Source of the DNA: Nocardioides sp. WS12
Lineage (GTDB): Bacteria > Actinomycetota > Actinomycetes > Propionibacteriales > Nocardioidaceae
Reading direction: 5' to 3'
Length of the DNA stretch: 64,000 nt
Assembly (NCBI RefSeq): GCF_014108865.1
Contig: NZ_CP053928.1
Span: 3,410,001 to 3,474,000 of the forward strand
The position numbers and the translations under genes are program-made. Of this stretch, positions 27,725-36,390 are shown in pieces. How positions within the stretch are numbered: position 1 is the stretch's first letter; each line of letters starts with the position of its first letter. A model generated the notes under the pieces. That model saw only the letters and a list, made by a program, of their open reading frames with translations. It had not been told where the DNA came from and did no database searches.

Positions 27725-28858
27725 ATGCACGACCGCGCCGCGCTCGGCTCCGCCGACGTCACCGACGAGTCCCTCTCCAGCATGGTCGCGGCCCTGCTCG
27801 GGGTCGCCATTTCCTCTGTTGCGGTGGTCGATTCGACCGCCGAACCGGTGTCCTACGACATCCCGGCCATCACGACCGGAGGCCGCTGGTGGGTGAGTGG
27901 TACCGCCCACGTCGACGGCGAGACGCGTCCCTTCAGACTGTTCGTGAAGCAGGTCCATGAGTGGTCCCGCTCCCCCTTCTTCGCCGACGTGCCCGCGGAG
28001 ATGCAGCCGTGGGCCGCCCAGCAGGTGCCGTGGCGGACGGAGGGCGCGGTCTACCGCTCCGACCTCGTCGACCACCTGCCGCCCGGCCTCGCCATGCCGC
28101 GCGCCGTCGGGGTCCATGACATCGATGACCTCTCCTACTCGGTGTGGCTGGAGGTCGTGCCGATCGTCGAGGTCGCGTGGGACCTCGACCGCTATCGGCG
28201 GGCCGGGAAACTGCTCGGCCGCTTCGCCGGCAGTCGCGCCGTGCGTGACCGCGCCAACGTGGGCGGGCACGAGTGGGACGTCTCGCGGTACGTCGACGGC
28301 CGGCTCAAGTTCCAGGTGCTCCCGATGCTGGCGAGTGACGACCTGTGGCACCACCCGCTGATCGCCGGTGCGTTCGCCGACCTGCGGCCGCGCCTGGACC
28401 AGGCCGCGGCGTCGGTCGATGCGGTGGCGGCCGAGTTGATGGCGCTGCCCGTGCTCGCGGGCCACGGCGACGCCTGCCCGAACAACCTGCTGGTGACGAC
28501 GGGTGACGACTTCACGATGATCGACTTCGGGTTCTTCACGGCGCTGCCCGTCGGGTTCGACCTCGGGCAACTCCTGGTGGGCGACGTGCAGATCGGCCTG
28601 CGTCCGGCCGACGACATGGCCGAACGCGACACCGCCAGCCTGACGTCGTACGTCGACGGGCTGGCGGCGGAGGGCGTGGACATCGACGAGCAGGTGGTCC
28701 GCCGGGCGCACGCGCTGCAACTGCTGCTGTTCACGGGATTGTCCGCCCTGCCGTTCGAACTGCTCGGCGCCGAGCCCACGGAACAGGTGCGGGCGATGGC
28801 GGCCACCAGAGCCGCCATCGCCCGCTACTCGCTCGACCTGGTCGATCAGACCGGCTGA
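27725..28858 (+). CDS. Aminoglycoside phosphotransferase-like (APH/choline-kinase fold) protein
   Basis: A 377-residue protein of the eukaryotic-like kinase superfamily. GHGDACPNNLL contains the catalytic HGD....N loop and MIDFGFF the metal-binding DFG-type motif; RLFVKQVHEW may carry the ATP-binding lysine. Such actinobacterial proteins are annotated as APH family but usually act on small metabolites, not antibiotics. The substrate is unknown. The start is the ATG at 27725, preceded by GGAGG at good spacing. Its 3' end overlaps the convergent dctA stop by 13 bp, so the two messages would be antisense at their ends. Confidence 0.8.
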   Translation: MHDRAALGSADVTDESLSSMVAALLGVAISSVAVVDSTAEPVSYDIPAITTGGRWWVSGTAHVDGETRPFRLFVKQVHEWSRSPFFADVPAEMQPWAAQQVPWRTEGAVYRSDLVDHLPPGLAMPRAVGVHDIDDLSYSVWLEVVPIVEVAWDLDRYRRAGKLLGRFAGSRAVRDRANVGGHEWDVSRYVDGRLKFQVLPMLASDDLWHHPLIAGAFADLRPRLDQAAASVDAVAAELMALPVLAGHGDACPNNLLVTTGDDFTMIDFGFFTALPVGFDLGQLLVGDVQIGLRPADDMAERDTASLTSYVDGLAAEGVDIDEQVVRRAHALQLLLFTGLSALPFELLGAEPTEQVRAMAATRAAIARYSLDLVDQTG

Positions 28859-30210
28859 GGTTCCCTGGTCTCGTCGACCTGTGCCGGGTCCGCGGCGTCG
28901 TCGTCGACCATCGTGGTCTCGTCGAACGGGTCATCGCCGGAGAGCACCCGGTCCAGCTGGGCCCGGTCGATGCTGCCGGTCCAGTGGCCGATGAGGACCG
29001 TGCCCACCGCGTTGCCCGCGAAGTTCGTGAGCGCCCGCGCCTCGGACATGAACCGGTCGATGCCGACGATGAGGCCGACGCCGTCGACCATCTCGGGGCG
29101 GTGCGACTGCAGGCCACCGGCCAGGACGGCCATGCCGGAACCGGTCACGCCGGCCGCACCCTTCGCGGCGATCATCATGAACAGCAGCAGGGAGATCTGC
29201 TCACCGATGGCGAGCGGGCTACCGATCGCCTCGGCGATGAAGATCGAGGCCATGGTCAGGTAGATCGCGGTGCCGTCGAGGTTGAACGAGTAGCCCGTGG
29301 GGATCACCACGCCGACCGTGGTCTTGTCGACGCCGGCGTGCTCGAGCTTGGCGATCACCCGCGGGAGAGCCGACTCGGAGGACGACGTCGCCAGGATCAG
29401 CAGGAACTCGCGGCCGAGGTAGCGCAGCAGCGAGAAGATGTTGACGCCGGCGGCGACCTTGAGGAGCGTGCCCAGGACCACGAACACGAAGAGCAGGCAG
29501 GTGACGTAGAACCCGATCATCAGCACGCCGAGGCTCTTGAGTGCGTCGACGCCACCCTGGCCGGTGACCGCCGCCATCGCGCCGAAGGCACCGACGGGCG
29601 CGGCCCACATGATCATGCCGAGCAGGCGGAAGACCAGGCGCTGGACGTGGCCGACGACGGTCAGGACCGGGGCGCCGGCGGCACCCATCCGCTGGAGGGC
29701 GAAGCCGACGAGCAGCGCGACGAGCAGGGTCTGCAGCACGCTGCCACTGGTGAGGGCACTGAACAGCGAGGTCGGGATGATGCCGAGCAGGAACGCGGTC
29801 GTGTCGGCGTGCCCCTCCGCGGCCTTCTCCTGTGCGATCGCCGCAGCGTCGGCGGTGAGGCTCAGGCCGTCACCCGGGTGCAGCAGGTTGCCGACGACCA
29901 TGCCGATGGTCAGCGCGGCGGTCGACATCACGAGGAAGTAGACCAGCGCCATCCCGCCGACCTTGCCGACCTTGGCGGCGCTGGCCACCGAGCCGACGCC
30001 GAGCACGATCGTGCAGAAGATGATCGGCTGGATCATCATCTTGATCAGGTTGACGAAGCCTTCGCCGAGTGGCTTGAGCTCGACGGCGAAGCCCGGGAAG
30101 ACCAGGCCGGTGGCGATACCGAGGATGACCGCCACGATCACCGCGAGATAGAGGTAGTGGGTGGCGCGAGAGCCTTGGCTCTTCGTCGCACTGGTGCTCG
30201 TCGTACTCAT
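28846..30210 (-). CDS. dctA: C4-dicarboxylate:cation symporter (DctA family)
   Basis: A 454-residue DAACS-family transporter with eight membrane helices plus re-entrant hairpins. ATSSSESALPRVI is the serine-rich hairpin-1 motif (SSSE), and PTGYSFNLDGTAIYL contains the NxDGT cation-binding motif. Likely substrates are succinate, fumarate or malate; glutamate transport is possible in the family. The start codon is preceded by a perfect AGGAGG. It is divergent from a CitA/DctB-type sensor kinase and response regulator, the usual controllers, and a CRP-like box lies in the shared promoter. Confidence 0.93.
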   Translation of the reverse strand: MSTTSTSATKSQGSRATHYLYLAVIVAVILGIATGLVFPGFAVELKPLGEGFVNLIKMMIQPIIFCTIVLGVGSVASAAKVGKVGGMALVYFLVMSTAALTIGMVVGNLLHPGDGLSLTADAAAIAQEKAAEGHADTTAFLLGIIPTSLFSALTSGSVLQTLLVALLVGFALQRMGAAGAPVLTVVGHVQRLVFRLLGMIMWAAPVGAFGAMAAVTGQGGVDALKSLGVLMIGFYVTCLLFVFVVLGTLLKVAAGVNIFSLLRYLGREFLLILATSSSESALPRVIAKLEHAGVDKTTVGVVIPTGYSFNLDGTAIYLTMASIFIAEAIGSPLAIGEQISLLLFMMIAAKGAAGVTGSGMAVLAGGLQSHRPEMVDGVGLIVGIDRFMSEARALTNFAGNAVGTVLIGHWTGSIDRAQLDRVLSGDDPFDETTMVDDDAADPAQVDETREPQPV

Positions 30211-30266
30211 CGATCCTCCTGGTCCGGGGACCCCGGATCGGGGTCTTCGGCCACTCTGCGATGTGA

Positions 30267-30282
30267 TGTGACCTGCGTCACC
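30267..30282. promoter_or_regulatory. CRP-like box in dctA/dctB promoter
   Basis: TGTGACCTGCGTCACC matches the CRP/GlxR consensus TGTGA-N6-TCACA at all but the last base. It lies 57 bp upstream of the dctA start, between the divergent genes, and suggests cAMP-linked control of dicarboxylate uptake. Confidence 0.6.
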
Positions 30283-30283
30283 G

Positions 30284-30300
30284 TTGTGTTCTTTGTGTTC
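30284..30300. promoter_or_regulatory. Direct repeat TTGTGTTC, candidate response-regulator site
   Basis: Two copies of TTGTGTTC start 9 bp apart, immediately beside the CRP-like box and 30 bp before the sensor kinase ATG. CitB-type regulators bind direct or inverted short repeats; assignment to the adjacent regulator is inference. Confidence 0.45.
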
Positions 30301-30329
30301 GCGACGAGCGACGCAATCAACAACGGCCG

Positions 30330-31940
30330 ATGGGAGAGACTGCAGACGTGCCCCGCCTGCCTCGCCTCCTGCGCGACCGGTCGGTCGCGCGCCAGGTGCT
30401 GCTCCTGCAGGTCGCGATCGTGCTGCTCCTGGTCGTCACCGCGATCGCGCTGGCGGCGTACGACGCCCGGCGGGACTCACGCAGCCGGGCAACCGAGCGC
30501 GCGGTGGCCGTGGCCCAGACCGTGGCCGACTCCCCCACCGTCCGCGATGCCCTGGCGAGCGATGACCCGACCGTGACACTGCAGCCGTGGGCCGAGGACG
30601 TCCGCCAGGACACCGACACCGACTTCGTCGTGATCATGTCGCTGAACCGGAACCGCTTCACCCACCCCGATCCCGACCAGATCGGGCGCCCGTTCGCCGG
30701 CGACCTCGGCACGGCCCCCGACGGTGAGGTCTTCACCCAGCAGTACACCGGGAGCCTCGGTCCGTCCGTGCGATCCGTGGTGCCGGTCATGAACGGCGAT
30801 CGCGTCGTTGCGTTCGTCTCCGTCGGGATCACGGTCAGCGACATCAACCGCGGCCTGCGTCGCGATGTCGGCGTGATCCTGTTGTGGGCGGGACTGGTGC
30901 TGCTGGCTGGCCTGGTCGGAGCGGCGTTGCTCGGTCGGCGTCTGCAGCGGATCACCCACGGGCTCGGCGAGAAGGAACTCGCCCGGATGTATGAGTACTA
31001 CTCGGCTGTCCTGCACTCGGTGCGCGAAGGCCTGCTGCTGCTCGACGGCGACGGACGCGTGCAGTTGGTCAACGACGAAGCCCGTCGTCTGCTCGCCCTG
31101 CCCGATGACGTGATCGGGCGCGCGGTGGGCGACCTCGGCCTGGCTCCGGGCCTGGTGGCTGCTGCCCGCGGCGAGACGGCCGAGTCCGACGAGCTCTATC
31201 TCGCCGGCGAACGCATCCTCGTGGTCTCGTCTGCGCCGGCCCGCTGGCAGGGCCGCGACGTCGGCTCGGTCGTGACCCTGCGCGACCACACCGAGCTGCG
31301 TTCGGTCACCGGCGAGCTCGAGATCGTGCGTCGACTCACCGAGTCGCTGCGCTCCCAGAACCACGAGTCCGCCAACCGCCTGCACACCGTGGTGTCCCTC
31401 ATCGAGCTCGGCCGCAGCGACGAGGCCGTCGAGTTCGCCACCGCGGAACTCCAGGTCGCGCAGGTGCTCGCCGACCAGGTGGTTGCGGCGGTCGACGACC
31501 CGGTGGTCGCTGCCCTGCTGCTCGGCAAGTCCGCCGAAGCGGCCGAACAGGGCATCGAGTTCGTCATCGCCGGCGAGGTGCCGGCCGGCTCCGGGATCCC
31601 GCCCCGCGACCTGGTCACCTTGCTCGGCAACCTCGTCGACAACGCCTTCGACGCGGTGGCCGATGCGGACCAACGACGGGTCGAGGTGCGGTTGTCCGGC
31701 GAGCCGGAGCGCCTGGAGATCCGGGTCGGCGACAGCGGGCCGGGGCTCGAGGAATCCGCCGTCGCGCACGTGCTCGAACGCGGCTGGACCACCAAGGCCG
31801 CACCGGGCACGGGTCGCGGCCTCGGCCTTGCCCTGGTCGTCCAGGTCGCACGCCGCCACGGAGGCACGGTCGACGTCGGGCGCTCCGCCCTCGGTGGCGC
31901 CGAGTTCACGGTCGTCCTGCACCCCTCGGATCCGGCATGA
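30330..31940 (+). CDS. CitA/DcuS-type sensor histidine kinase
   Basis: A 536-residue membrane kinase that probably senses extracellular C4-dicarboxylate or citrate. TM1 lies near residues 22-42 (VLLLQVAIVLLLVVTAIALAA), then a PDC/Cache-type periplasmic domain with the conserved FTHPDPDQIGRPF, TM2 (VILLWAGLVLLAGLVGAALL), a PAS domain, the phospho-accepting region SQNHESANRLHT, and a HATPase with NLVDNAFDAV, DSGPGL and GRGLGLAL. The ATG at 30330 is used; a GTG seven codons in is possible. It overlaps its response regulator by four bases and is divergent from dctA. Confidence 0.92.
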   Translation: MGETADVPRLPRLLRDRSVARQVLLLQVAIVLLLVVTAIALAAYDARRDSRSRATERAVAVAQTVADSPTVRDALASDDPTVTLQPWAEDVRQDTDTDFVVIMSLNRNRFTHPDPDQIGRPFAGDLGTAPDGEVFTQQYTGSLGPSVRSVVPVMNGDRVVAFVSVGITVSDINRGLRRDVGVILLWAGLVLLAGLVGAALLGRRLQRITHGLGEKELARMYEYYSAVLHSVREGLLLLDGDGRVQLVNDEARRLLALPDDVIGRAVGDLGLAPGLVAAARGETAESDELYLAGERILVVSSAPARWQGRDVGSVVTLRDHTELRSVTGELEIVRRLTESLRSQNHESANRLHTVVSLIELGRSDEAVEFATAELQVAQVLADQVVAAVDDPVVAALLLGKSAEAAEQGIEFVIAGEVPAGSGIPPRDLVTLLGNLVDNAFDAVADADQRRVEVRLSGEPERLEIRVGDSGPGLEESAVAHVLERGWTTKAAPGTGRGLGLALVVQVARRHGGTVDVGRSALGGAEFTVVLHPSDPA

Positions 31941-32629
31941 ACGTGCGCGTCCTCGTCGTGGAGGACGAGGCCCTCGCCGCCGAGGCGCATGCGTCGTACG
32001 TCGCCCGACTGGCCGGCTTCGAACTCGCCGGTGTCGCGCGATCCGCCCGGGACGCCGTACGCGCTCTCGACACGGCGCGGGCCGCCGACACCCCCGTCGA
32101 CCTGGTCCTGCTCGACATGAACCTTCCGGACGGACACGGGTTGTCCCTGCTCGCGGGCCTGCGTACGGCCGGCCACCAGTGCGACGTGATCGCCGTGACC
32201 GCTGCCCGCGACACCGCGATCGTGCGCCAGGCCGTCGGTCAGGGCGTCGTGCTCTACCTGTTGAAGCCGTTCACGTTCGCCACGTTCCGGTCGAAACTGG
32301 AGCAGTACGCCGCCTACCGTGCCCAGTTGGCCGACACCCCGGACGAGGTCGTGCAGGACGAGGTCGACCGGTTGCTCGGGGCACTGCGTCCGAACTCGGC
32401 CGCGCCACTGCCCAAGGGCATGAGCACCGAGACCCTGCGCGGAGTGACCGCGGCCCTGCGCGACGCTGGCGAAGGACTCTCCGCCAGCGCGGCCGCCGGG
32501 GTCGTCGGGATCTCGCGCGTCACGGCGCGGCGCTACCTCGAGCACCTGGCCGATCAGGGCCTCGCGCAGCGCAATGCCCGCTACGGCGGCGGCAGCGGAC
32601 GCCCCGAGGTCGTCTACACCTGGCGCTGA
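31937..32629 (+). CDS. CitB-type response regulator
   Basis: A 230-residue regulator. The receiver domain has the acidic pair VVEDE, the phospho-acceptor Asp in LVLLDMNLPDGHGL, a conserved Thr in AVTAARD and LLKPF with the signalling Lys. The C-terminus (GVVGISRVTARRYLEHLADQG) is the HTH of CitB/DcuR regulators. Start/stop overlap ATGA with the kinase gene shows they form one unit. Its expected target is dctA on the opposite strand. Confidence 0.93.
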   Translation: MNVRVLVVEDEALAAEAHASYVARLAGFELAGVARSARDAVRALDTARAADTPVDLVLLDMNLPDGHGLSLLAGLRTAGHQCDVIAVTAARDTAIVRQAVGQGVVLYLLKPFTFATFRSKLEQYAAYRAQLADTPDEVVQDEVDRLLGALRPNSAAPLPKGMSTETLRGVTAALRDAGEGLSASAAAGVVGISRVTARRYLEHLADQGLAQRNARYGGGSGRPEVVYTWR

Positions 32630-32638
32630 CGCCCCGGC

Positions 32639-34099
32639 TTACGCCAGGTCGAGACCCGGGTAGAGCGGGTGCTTGTCCAGCAGCTCGGCCGAGATCCCGC
32701 GGATCTTGTCGGCCATGCCGTCGGCCAGCTTGTAGGTCGCCTTCGACGGCGCACCGGCCTTGTTGACGCCGGCCTCGGTGTTGCTGAGGACGTCGACGAC
32801 CAGCTCGGCCACCTTGTCGAACTCGTCGTGGCCGAAGCCGCGGGTGGTGAGCGCGGGCGTACCGAAACGGATGCCGGTGGTGTACCAGGCACCGTTCGGG
32901 TCGTTCGGCACCGAGTTGCGGTTGGTGACGACGCCGGCGTCGAGCAGGGCCGACTCGGCCTGGCGACCGGTGAGGCCGTACTTCGCGACGTCGAGCAGCA
33001 CGATGTGGTTGTCGGTGCCGCCCGTGACCAGCTTGGCGTCGCGGCTCAGGAAGCCTTCGGCGAGCGACTTCGCGTTGTCAGCGACGTTCTGCGAGTAGGT
33101 CTGGAACTCGGGCGTGCGGGCCTCGGCGAACGCGACAGCCTTGGCCGCCATGACGTGCGAGAGCGGGCCGCCGAGGACCATCGGGCAACCGCGGTCGACG
33201 CTCGGGGCGTACTCCTCGGTCGCGAGGATGAAGCCACCACGCGGGCCTCGGAGCGACTTGTGCGAGGTGCTGGTGACCACGTGGGCGTAAGGAACCGGGT
33301 CCTCCTCGCCCTGGAAGACCTTGCCCGCGACCAGACCGGCGAAGTGCGCCATGTCGACCATCAGGGTGGCGCCGACCTCGTCAGCGATCTCGCGCATCTT
33401 GGCGAAGTTCACGCGACGCGGGTAGGCGGAGTAACCGGCCACCAGGATCAGCGGCTTGAACTCCTTGGCCTTGGCGCGCAGGGCGTCGTAGTCAATGAGC
33501 CCGGTCTCGGGGTTGGTGCCGTACTGCTGCTGGTGGAACATCTTGCCGCTGATGTTCGGGCGGAAGCCGTGGGTGAGGTGGCCGCCGGCATCCAGGCTCA
33601 TGCCGAGCAGGCGCTGGTTGCCGAACTCGTGGCGCAGCTTCTCCCAGTCGGCGTCGCTGAGGTCGTTCATGTTCTTGACGCCAGCGTTCTGCAGCCACGG
33701 CCCTTCGACGCGGTGGGCGAGGATCGCCCAGTACGCCGTCAGGTTGGCGTCGATGCCGGAGTGCGGCTGGATGTAGGCGTACTCGGCACCGAACAGCTCG
33801 CGGGCGTGCTCAGCGGCGATCGACTCGACGGTGTCGACGTTCTGGCAGGCGGCGTAGAAGCGGTGCCCGACGGTGCCCTCGGCGTACTTGTCGCTGAACC
33901 AGGTGCCCATCGTGAGGAGCACGGCGGGCGAGGCGTAGTTCTCGCTCGCGATCAACTTGAGCGACGACCGCTGGTCAGCCAGCTCCTGGCGGGTGGCCTC
34001 CGCAATGCGGGGCTCGACACCGGCAATGACCTGCAGCGCCTGGCTGTAGGCACTGCTGACGAGGTCGGCGTTGGGGATCTGGGCGGAGTTGTCGCTCAT
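32639..34099 (-). CDS. glyA: Serine hydroxymethyltransferase, long form
   Basis: Interconverts serine and glycine with transfer of a one-carbon unit to tetrahydrofolate. The PLP-binding lysine lies in [13 protein letters not shown], and [13 protein letters not shown] and [13 protein letters not shown]... match the family opening. At 486 residues it is longer than the typical 415-430; the extra length is an insertion around [15 protein letters not shown] to [11 protein letters not shown], a variant known in some Actinobacteria. The start at 34099 avoids an N-terminal extension into the promoter. It is convergent with the response regulator gene (10 bp apart). No THF, glycine or ZTP riboswitch was recognised upstream. 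Confidence 0.95.
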   Translation of the reverse strand: MSDNSAQIPNADLVSSAYSQALQVIAGVEPRIAEATRQELADQRSSLKLIASENYASPAVLLTMGTWFSDKYAEGTVGHRFYAACQNVDTVESIAAEHARELFGAEYAYIQPHSGIDANLTAYWAILAHRVEGPWLQNAGVKNMNDLSDADWEKLRHEFGNQRLLGMSLDAGGHLTHGFRPNISGKMFHQQQYGTNPETGLIDYDALRAKAKEFKPLILVAGYSAYPRRVNFAKMREIADEVGATLMVDMAHFAGLVAGKVFQGEEDPVPYAHVVTSTSHKSLRGPRGGFILATEEYAPSVDRGCPMVLGGPLSHVMAAKAVAFAEARTPEFQTYSQNVADNAKSLAEGFLSRDAKLVTGGTDNHIVLLDVAKYGLTGRQAESALLDAGVVTNRNSVPNDPNGAWYTTGIRFGTPALTTRGFGHDEFDKVAELVVDVLSNTEAGVNKAGAPSKATYKLADGMADKIRGISAELLDKHPLYPGLDLA

Positions 34100-34184
34100 G
34101 GCGCACAGACTAGTGCCGCACTCCGACGACCGGCGCAAGGGCCGGTGCACCACCATGGCTGGCGAGGTGGCAGGTACCGCCTCG

Positions 34185-34200
34185 TGTGACCTGCGTCGCA
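34185..34200. promoter_or_regulatory. Second CRP-like box, upstream of glyA and the sulfur operon
   Basis: TGTGACCTGCGTCGCA has the TGTGA-N6-TCxCA layout with one mismatch, and its first 13 bases are identical to the dctA box at 30267, including the normally variable spacer. It lies 86 bp upstream of glyA and about 116 bp upstream of the leader ORF. Confidence 0.5.
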
Positions 34201-34315
34201 GTCCACGGGTAAACCAGCGGCCTCAACCTCCAAACGTTTCGCATCGTGAGACCTCGGTCCACACTATGAGATTGACATTTGGTGGGAACGCGTCCGAGGG
34301 ATGAGACTCATTGAC

Positions 34316-34405
34316 ATGGTCTCTGCTGCAACTCACGCGCACCTCGTGGTTCGTCGCCACGTGGACTTCGGGCGCATGGGCAGCATGATGTGTCGGCCCC
34401 GCTGA
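34316..34405 (+). CDS. Cysteine-containing leader peptide of the sulfur operon
   Basis: A 29-residue ORF that ends 75 bp before the sulfite reductase gene. Its C-terminal part RRHVDFGRMGSMMCRPR closely resembles the small 'putative leader peptide' family found before sulfur-assimilation genes in Actinobacteria, with a cysteine codon four codons before the stop. In-frame ATG at 34301 would give 34 residues. Known members of this class are thought to act by cysteine-dependent ribosome stalling (attenuation); here that is inference from position and motif. The surrounding 34100-34480 has no other gene. Confidence 0.7.
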   Translation: MVSAATHAHLVVRRHVDFGRMGSMMCRPR

Positions 34406-34480
34406 TCACGCCACCCGTCACCCTCGAGTCGCGCGCCCGTTCACCACGGGGCGCCCATCAGCGAAGGACCTCCTCTCCGC

Positions 34481-36199
34481 ATGCCCGACCTGCGCTTCCA
34501 GTCCCAGCCTCCTCGTCACACTGACGTGCCCCGCCCCCGCCGCGCGGAGGGCCAGTGGGCATTCGGTTACACCGAGCCGCTGAACAAGAACGAGCAGTCC
34601 AAGAAGGACGACGACCCGCTCAACGTGCGGGACCGGATCCTCTACACGTACTCCAAGCGTGGCTTCGACTCGATCGACCCGGCCGACCTGCGGGGACGCT
34701 TCCGGTGGCTCGGCCTCTACACCCAGCGCCGGCCCGGCATCGACGGCGGCCGCACGGGCTCGATGGAGGAGGAGGAGCTGGACGACCGCTTCTTCATGCT
34801 CCGGGTCCGCTCCGACGGCAAGCTCCTCTCGGCCGAGGCCGTGCGCACCCTGGGCCAGATCGGCATCGACTTCGCCCGCGACACCGCGGACGTCACCGAC
34901 CGCGAGAACATCCAGTACCACTGGATCGAGATCGAGAGCATCCCGGAGATCTGGGAGCGCCTCGAGACGGTCGGCCTGCACTCGATGGAGGCCTGTGGTG
35001 ACTCGCCGCGTCCCTTCCTGGGTTCGCCGGTCGCCGGCGTCGCCGCTGACGAGATCATCGACGGCACCCCTGCTCTCGAGGAGATCGAGCGCCGCTACCT
35101 GAACAACAAGGACTTCTCGAACTTCCCCCGGAAGTTCAAGACCGCCCTGACCGGTCACCCCAGCCACGACGTCTCCCCCGAGACCAACGACGTGTCGTTC
35201 GTCGGCACCGTGCACCCCGAGCACGGCCCCGGCTTCGACGTCTGGGTCGGCGGCGGCCTGTCCACCAACCCGATGCTCGCGCAGAAGCTCGGCGTCTGGA
35301 TCCCGCTCGACGAGGTCGCGGACGTGTGGGCCGGCGTCGCCGGCATCTTCCGCGACTACGGCTACCGCCGTCTGCGCTCGCGCGCCCGCCTGAAGTTCCT
35401 GGTCGCCGACTGGGGCGTGGAGAAGTTCCGCGAAGTGCTCGAGAACGAGTACCTCGGCAAGTCGCTCGTCTCGAACGCGTCCCCCGAGGCGCCCGTGGGC
35501 CACCGTGACCACATCGGTGTCCACGCACAGAAGGATGGCAAGTTCTACGTCGGCCTCGCCCCGTCCGCCGGCCGGATCTCGGGCACGGCCCTGGTCCAGC
35601 TCGCCGAGCTGATCGAGGAGTACGGCGTCGCCGGCGCCCGCCTGACGCCGTACCAGAAGATCGTGTTGATCGGCGTGGACGGCGACAAGGTCGATGCCCT
35701 CCTGGAGAAGCTCGACGAGATCGGCCTGACCGCGCGCCCCTCGAACTGGCGCCAGAACACGATGGCCTGCACCGGCATCGAGTTCTGCAAGCTCGCCATC
35801 GTCGACACCAAGGAACGCTCGCGCCTGCTCACGCTGGAGCTCGAGAAGCGTTTCCCGGACCTCGACACGCCCATCACGATCAACGTGAACGGTTGCCCGA
35901 ACGCCTGCGCCCGGACGCAGATCGCCGACATCGGCCTCAAGGGCCAGCTCGTCACCGACGAGAACGGCGACCAGGTCGAGGGCTTCCAGGTCCACCTCGG
36001 TGGTGCCACCGGCCTGAACGCCAACTTCGGACGCAAGCTGCGCGCCCACAAGGTCACCAGCAAGGGCCTGGACGACTACGTCACCGTCGTGGTCACCAAC
36101 TTCCTTGCCGACCGCACCGAGGGCGAAGCCTTCGACGTCTGGGTGCACCGCGCCGACGAGGACCTGCTGCGCGGCGACAAGACGCTCGAGTCGGTCTGA
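34481..36199 (+). CDS. Ferredoxin-dependent assimilatory sulfite reductase (siroheme)
   Basis: Reduces sulfite to sulfide in assimilation, with electrons from ferredoxin. A 572-residue NirA/SirA-type protein with two related halves; the [4Fe-4S]-siroheme ligands are the four cysteines in ACTGIEFCKLA and NGCPNACAR. Nitrite reductase shares this fold, but the operon with cysH-type reductase and sirohydrochlorin chelatase identifies the sulfur enzyme. It starts at 34481 after a Cys-type leader ORF and overlaps the next small gene by one base (TGATG). Confidence 0.94.
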   Translation: MPDLRFQSQPPRHTDVPRPRRAEGQWAFGYTEPLNKNEQSKKDDDPLNVRDRILYTYSKRGFDSIDPADLRGRFRWLGLYTQRRPGIDGGRTGSMEEEELDDRFFMLRVRSDGKLLSAEAVRTLGQIGIDFARDTADVTDRENIQYHWIEIESIPEIWERLETVGLHSMEACGDSPRPFLGSPVAGVAADEIIDGTPALEEIERRYLNNKDFSNFPRKFKTALTGHPSHDVSPETNDVSFVGTVHPEHGPGFDVWVGGGLSTNPMLAQKLGVWIPLDEVADVWAGVAGIFRDYGYRRLRSRARLKFLVADWGVEKFREVLENEYLGKSLVSNASPEAPVGHRDHIGVHAQKDGKFYVGLAPSAGRISGTALVQLAELIEEYGVAGARLTPYQKIVLIGVDGDKVDALLEKLDEIGLTARPSNWRQNTMACTGIEFCKLAIVDTKERSRLLTLELEKRFPDLDTPITINVNGCPNACARTQIADIGLKGQLVTDENGDQVEGFQVHLGGATGLNANFGRKLRAHKVTSKGLDDYVTVVVTNFLADRTEGEAFDVWVHRADEDLLRGDKTLESV

Positions 36200-36390
36200 T
36201 GTCCGAGGAAGCCGGATCAGCGAGCGGGCGGGGTGGGACGCCGTTCCACTGCCCGTTCTGCAGCGACACCGACCTGTGGCCCCATGAGCCCGCGGGTTGG
36301 GAATGCCGCAGCTGTCTCCGCGCTTTCACCCTCACCTCGCTCGGCATGATCAGCCGGGCCTCCACCACTTCTGAAGGAGGTGCCTCATGA
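36199..36390 (+). CDS. Small zinc-ribbon protein of the sulfur operon
   Basis: A 63-residue protein with HCPFC and CRSC, a compact two-knuckle zinc or iron-sulfur site, and no other domain. Its start overlaps the sulfite reductase stop and its stop overlaps the cysH start, so all three are translationally coupled. A small ORF at this place is also found in other actinobacterial sulfur operons. A role in metal or electron handling for the reductases is likely but unproven. Confidence 0.85.
   Translation: MSEEAGSASGRGGTPFHCPFCSDTDLWPHEPAGWECRSCLRAFTLTSLGMISRASTTSEGGAS

Noticed and set aside
34100..34300. Riboswitch (THF, glycine or ZTP) upstream of glyA
   Set aside because: A small CCGG hairpin is present at about 34129-34146, but none of the conserved riboswitch cores could be matched by eye.
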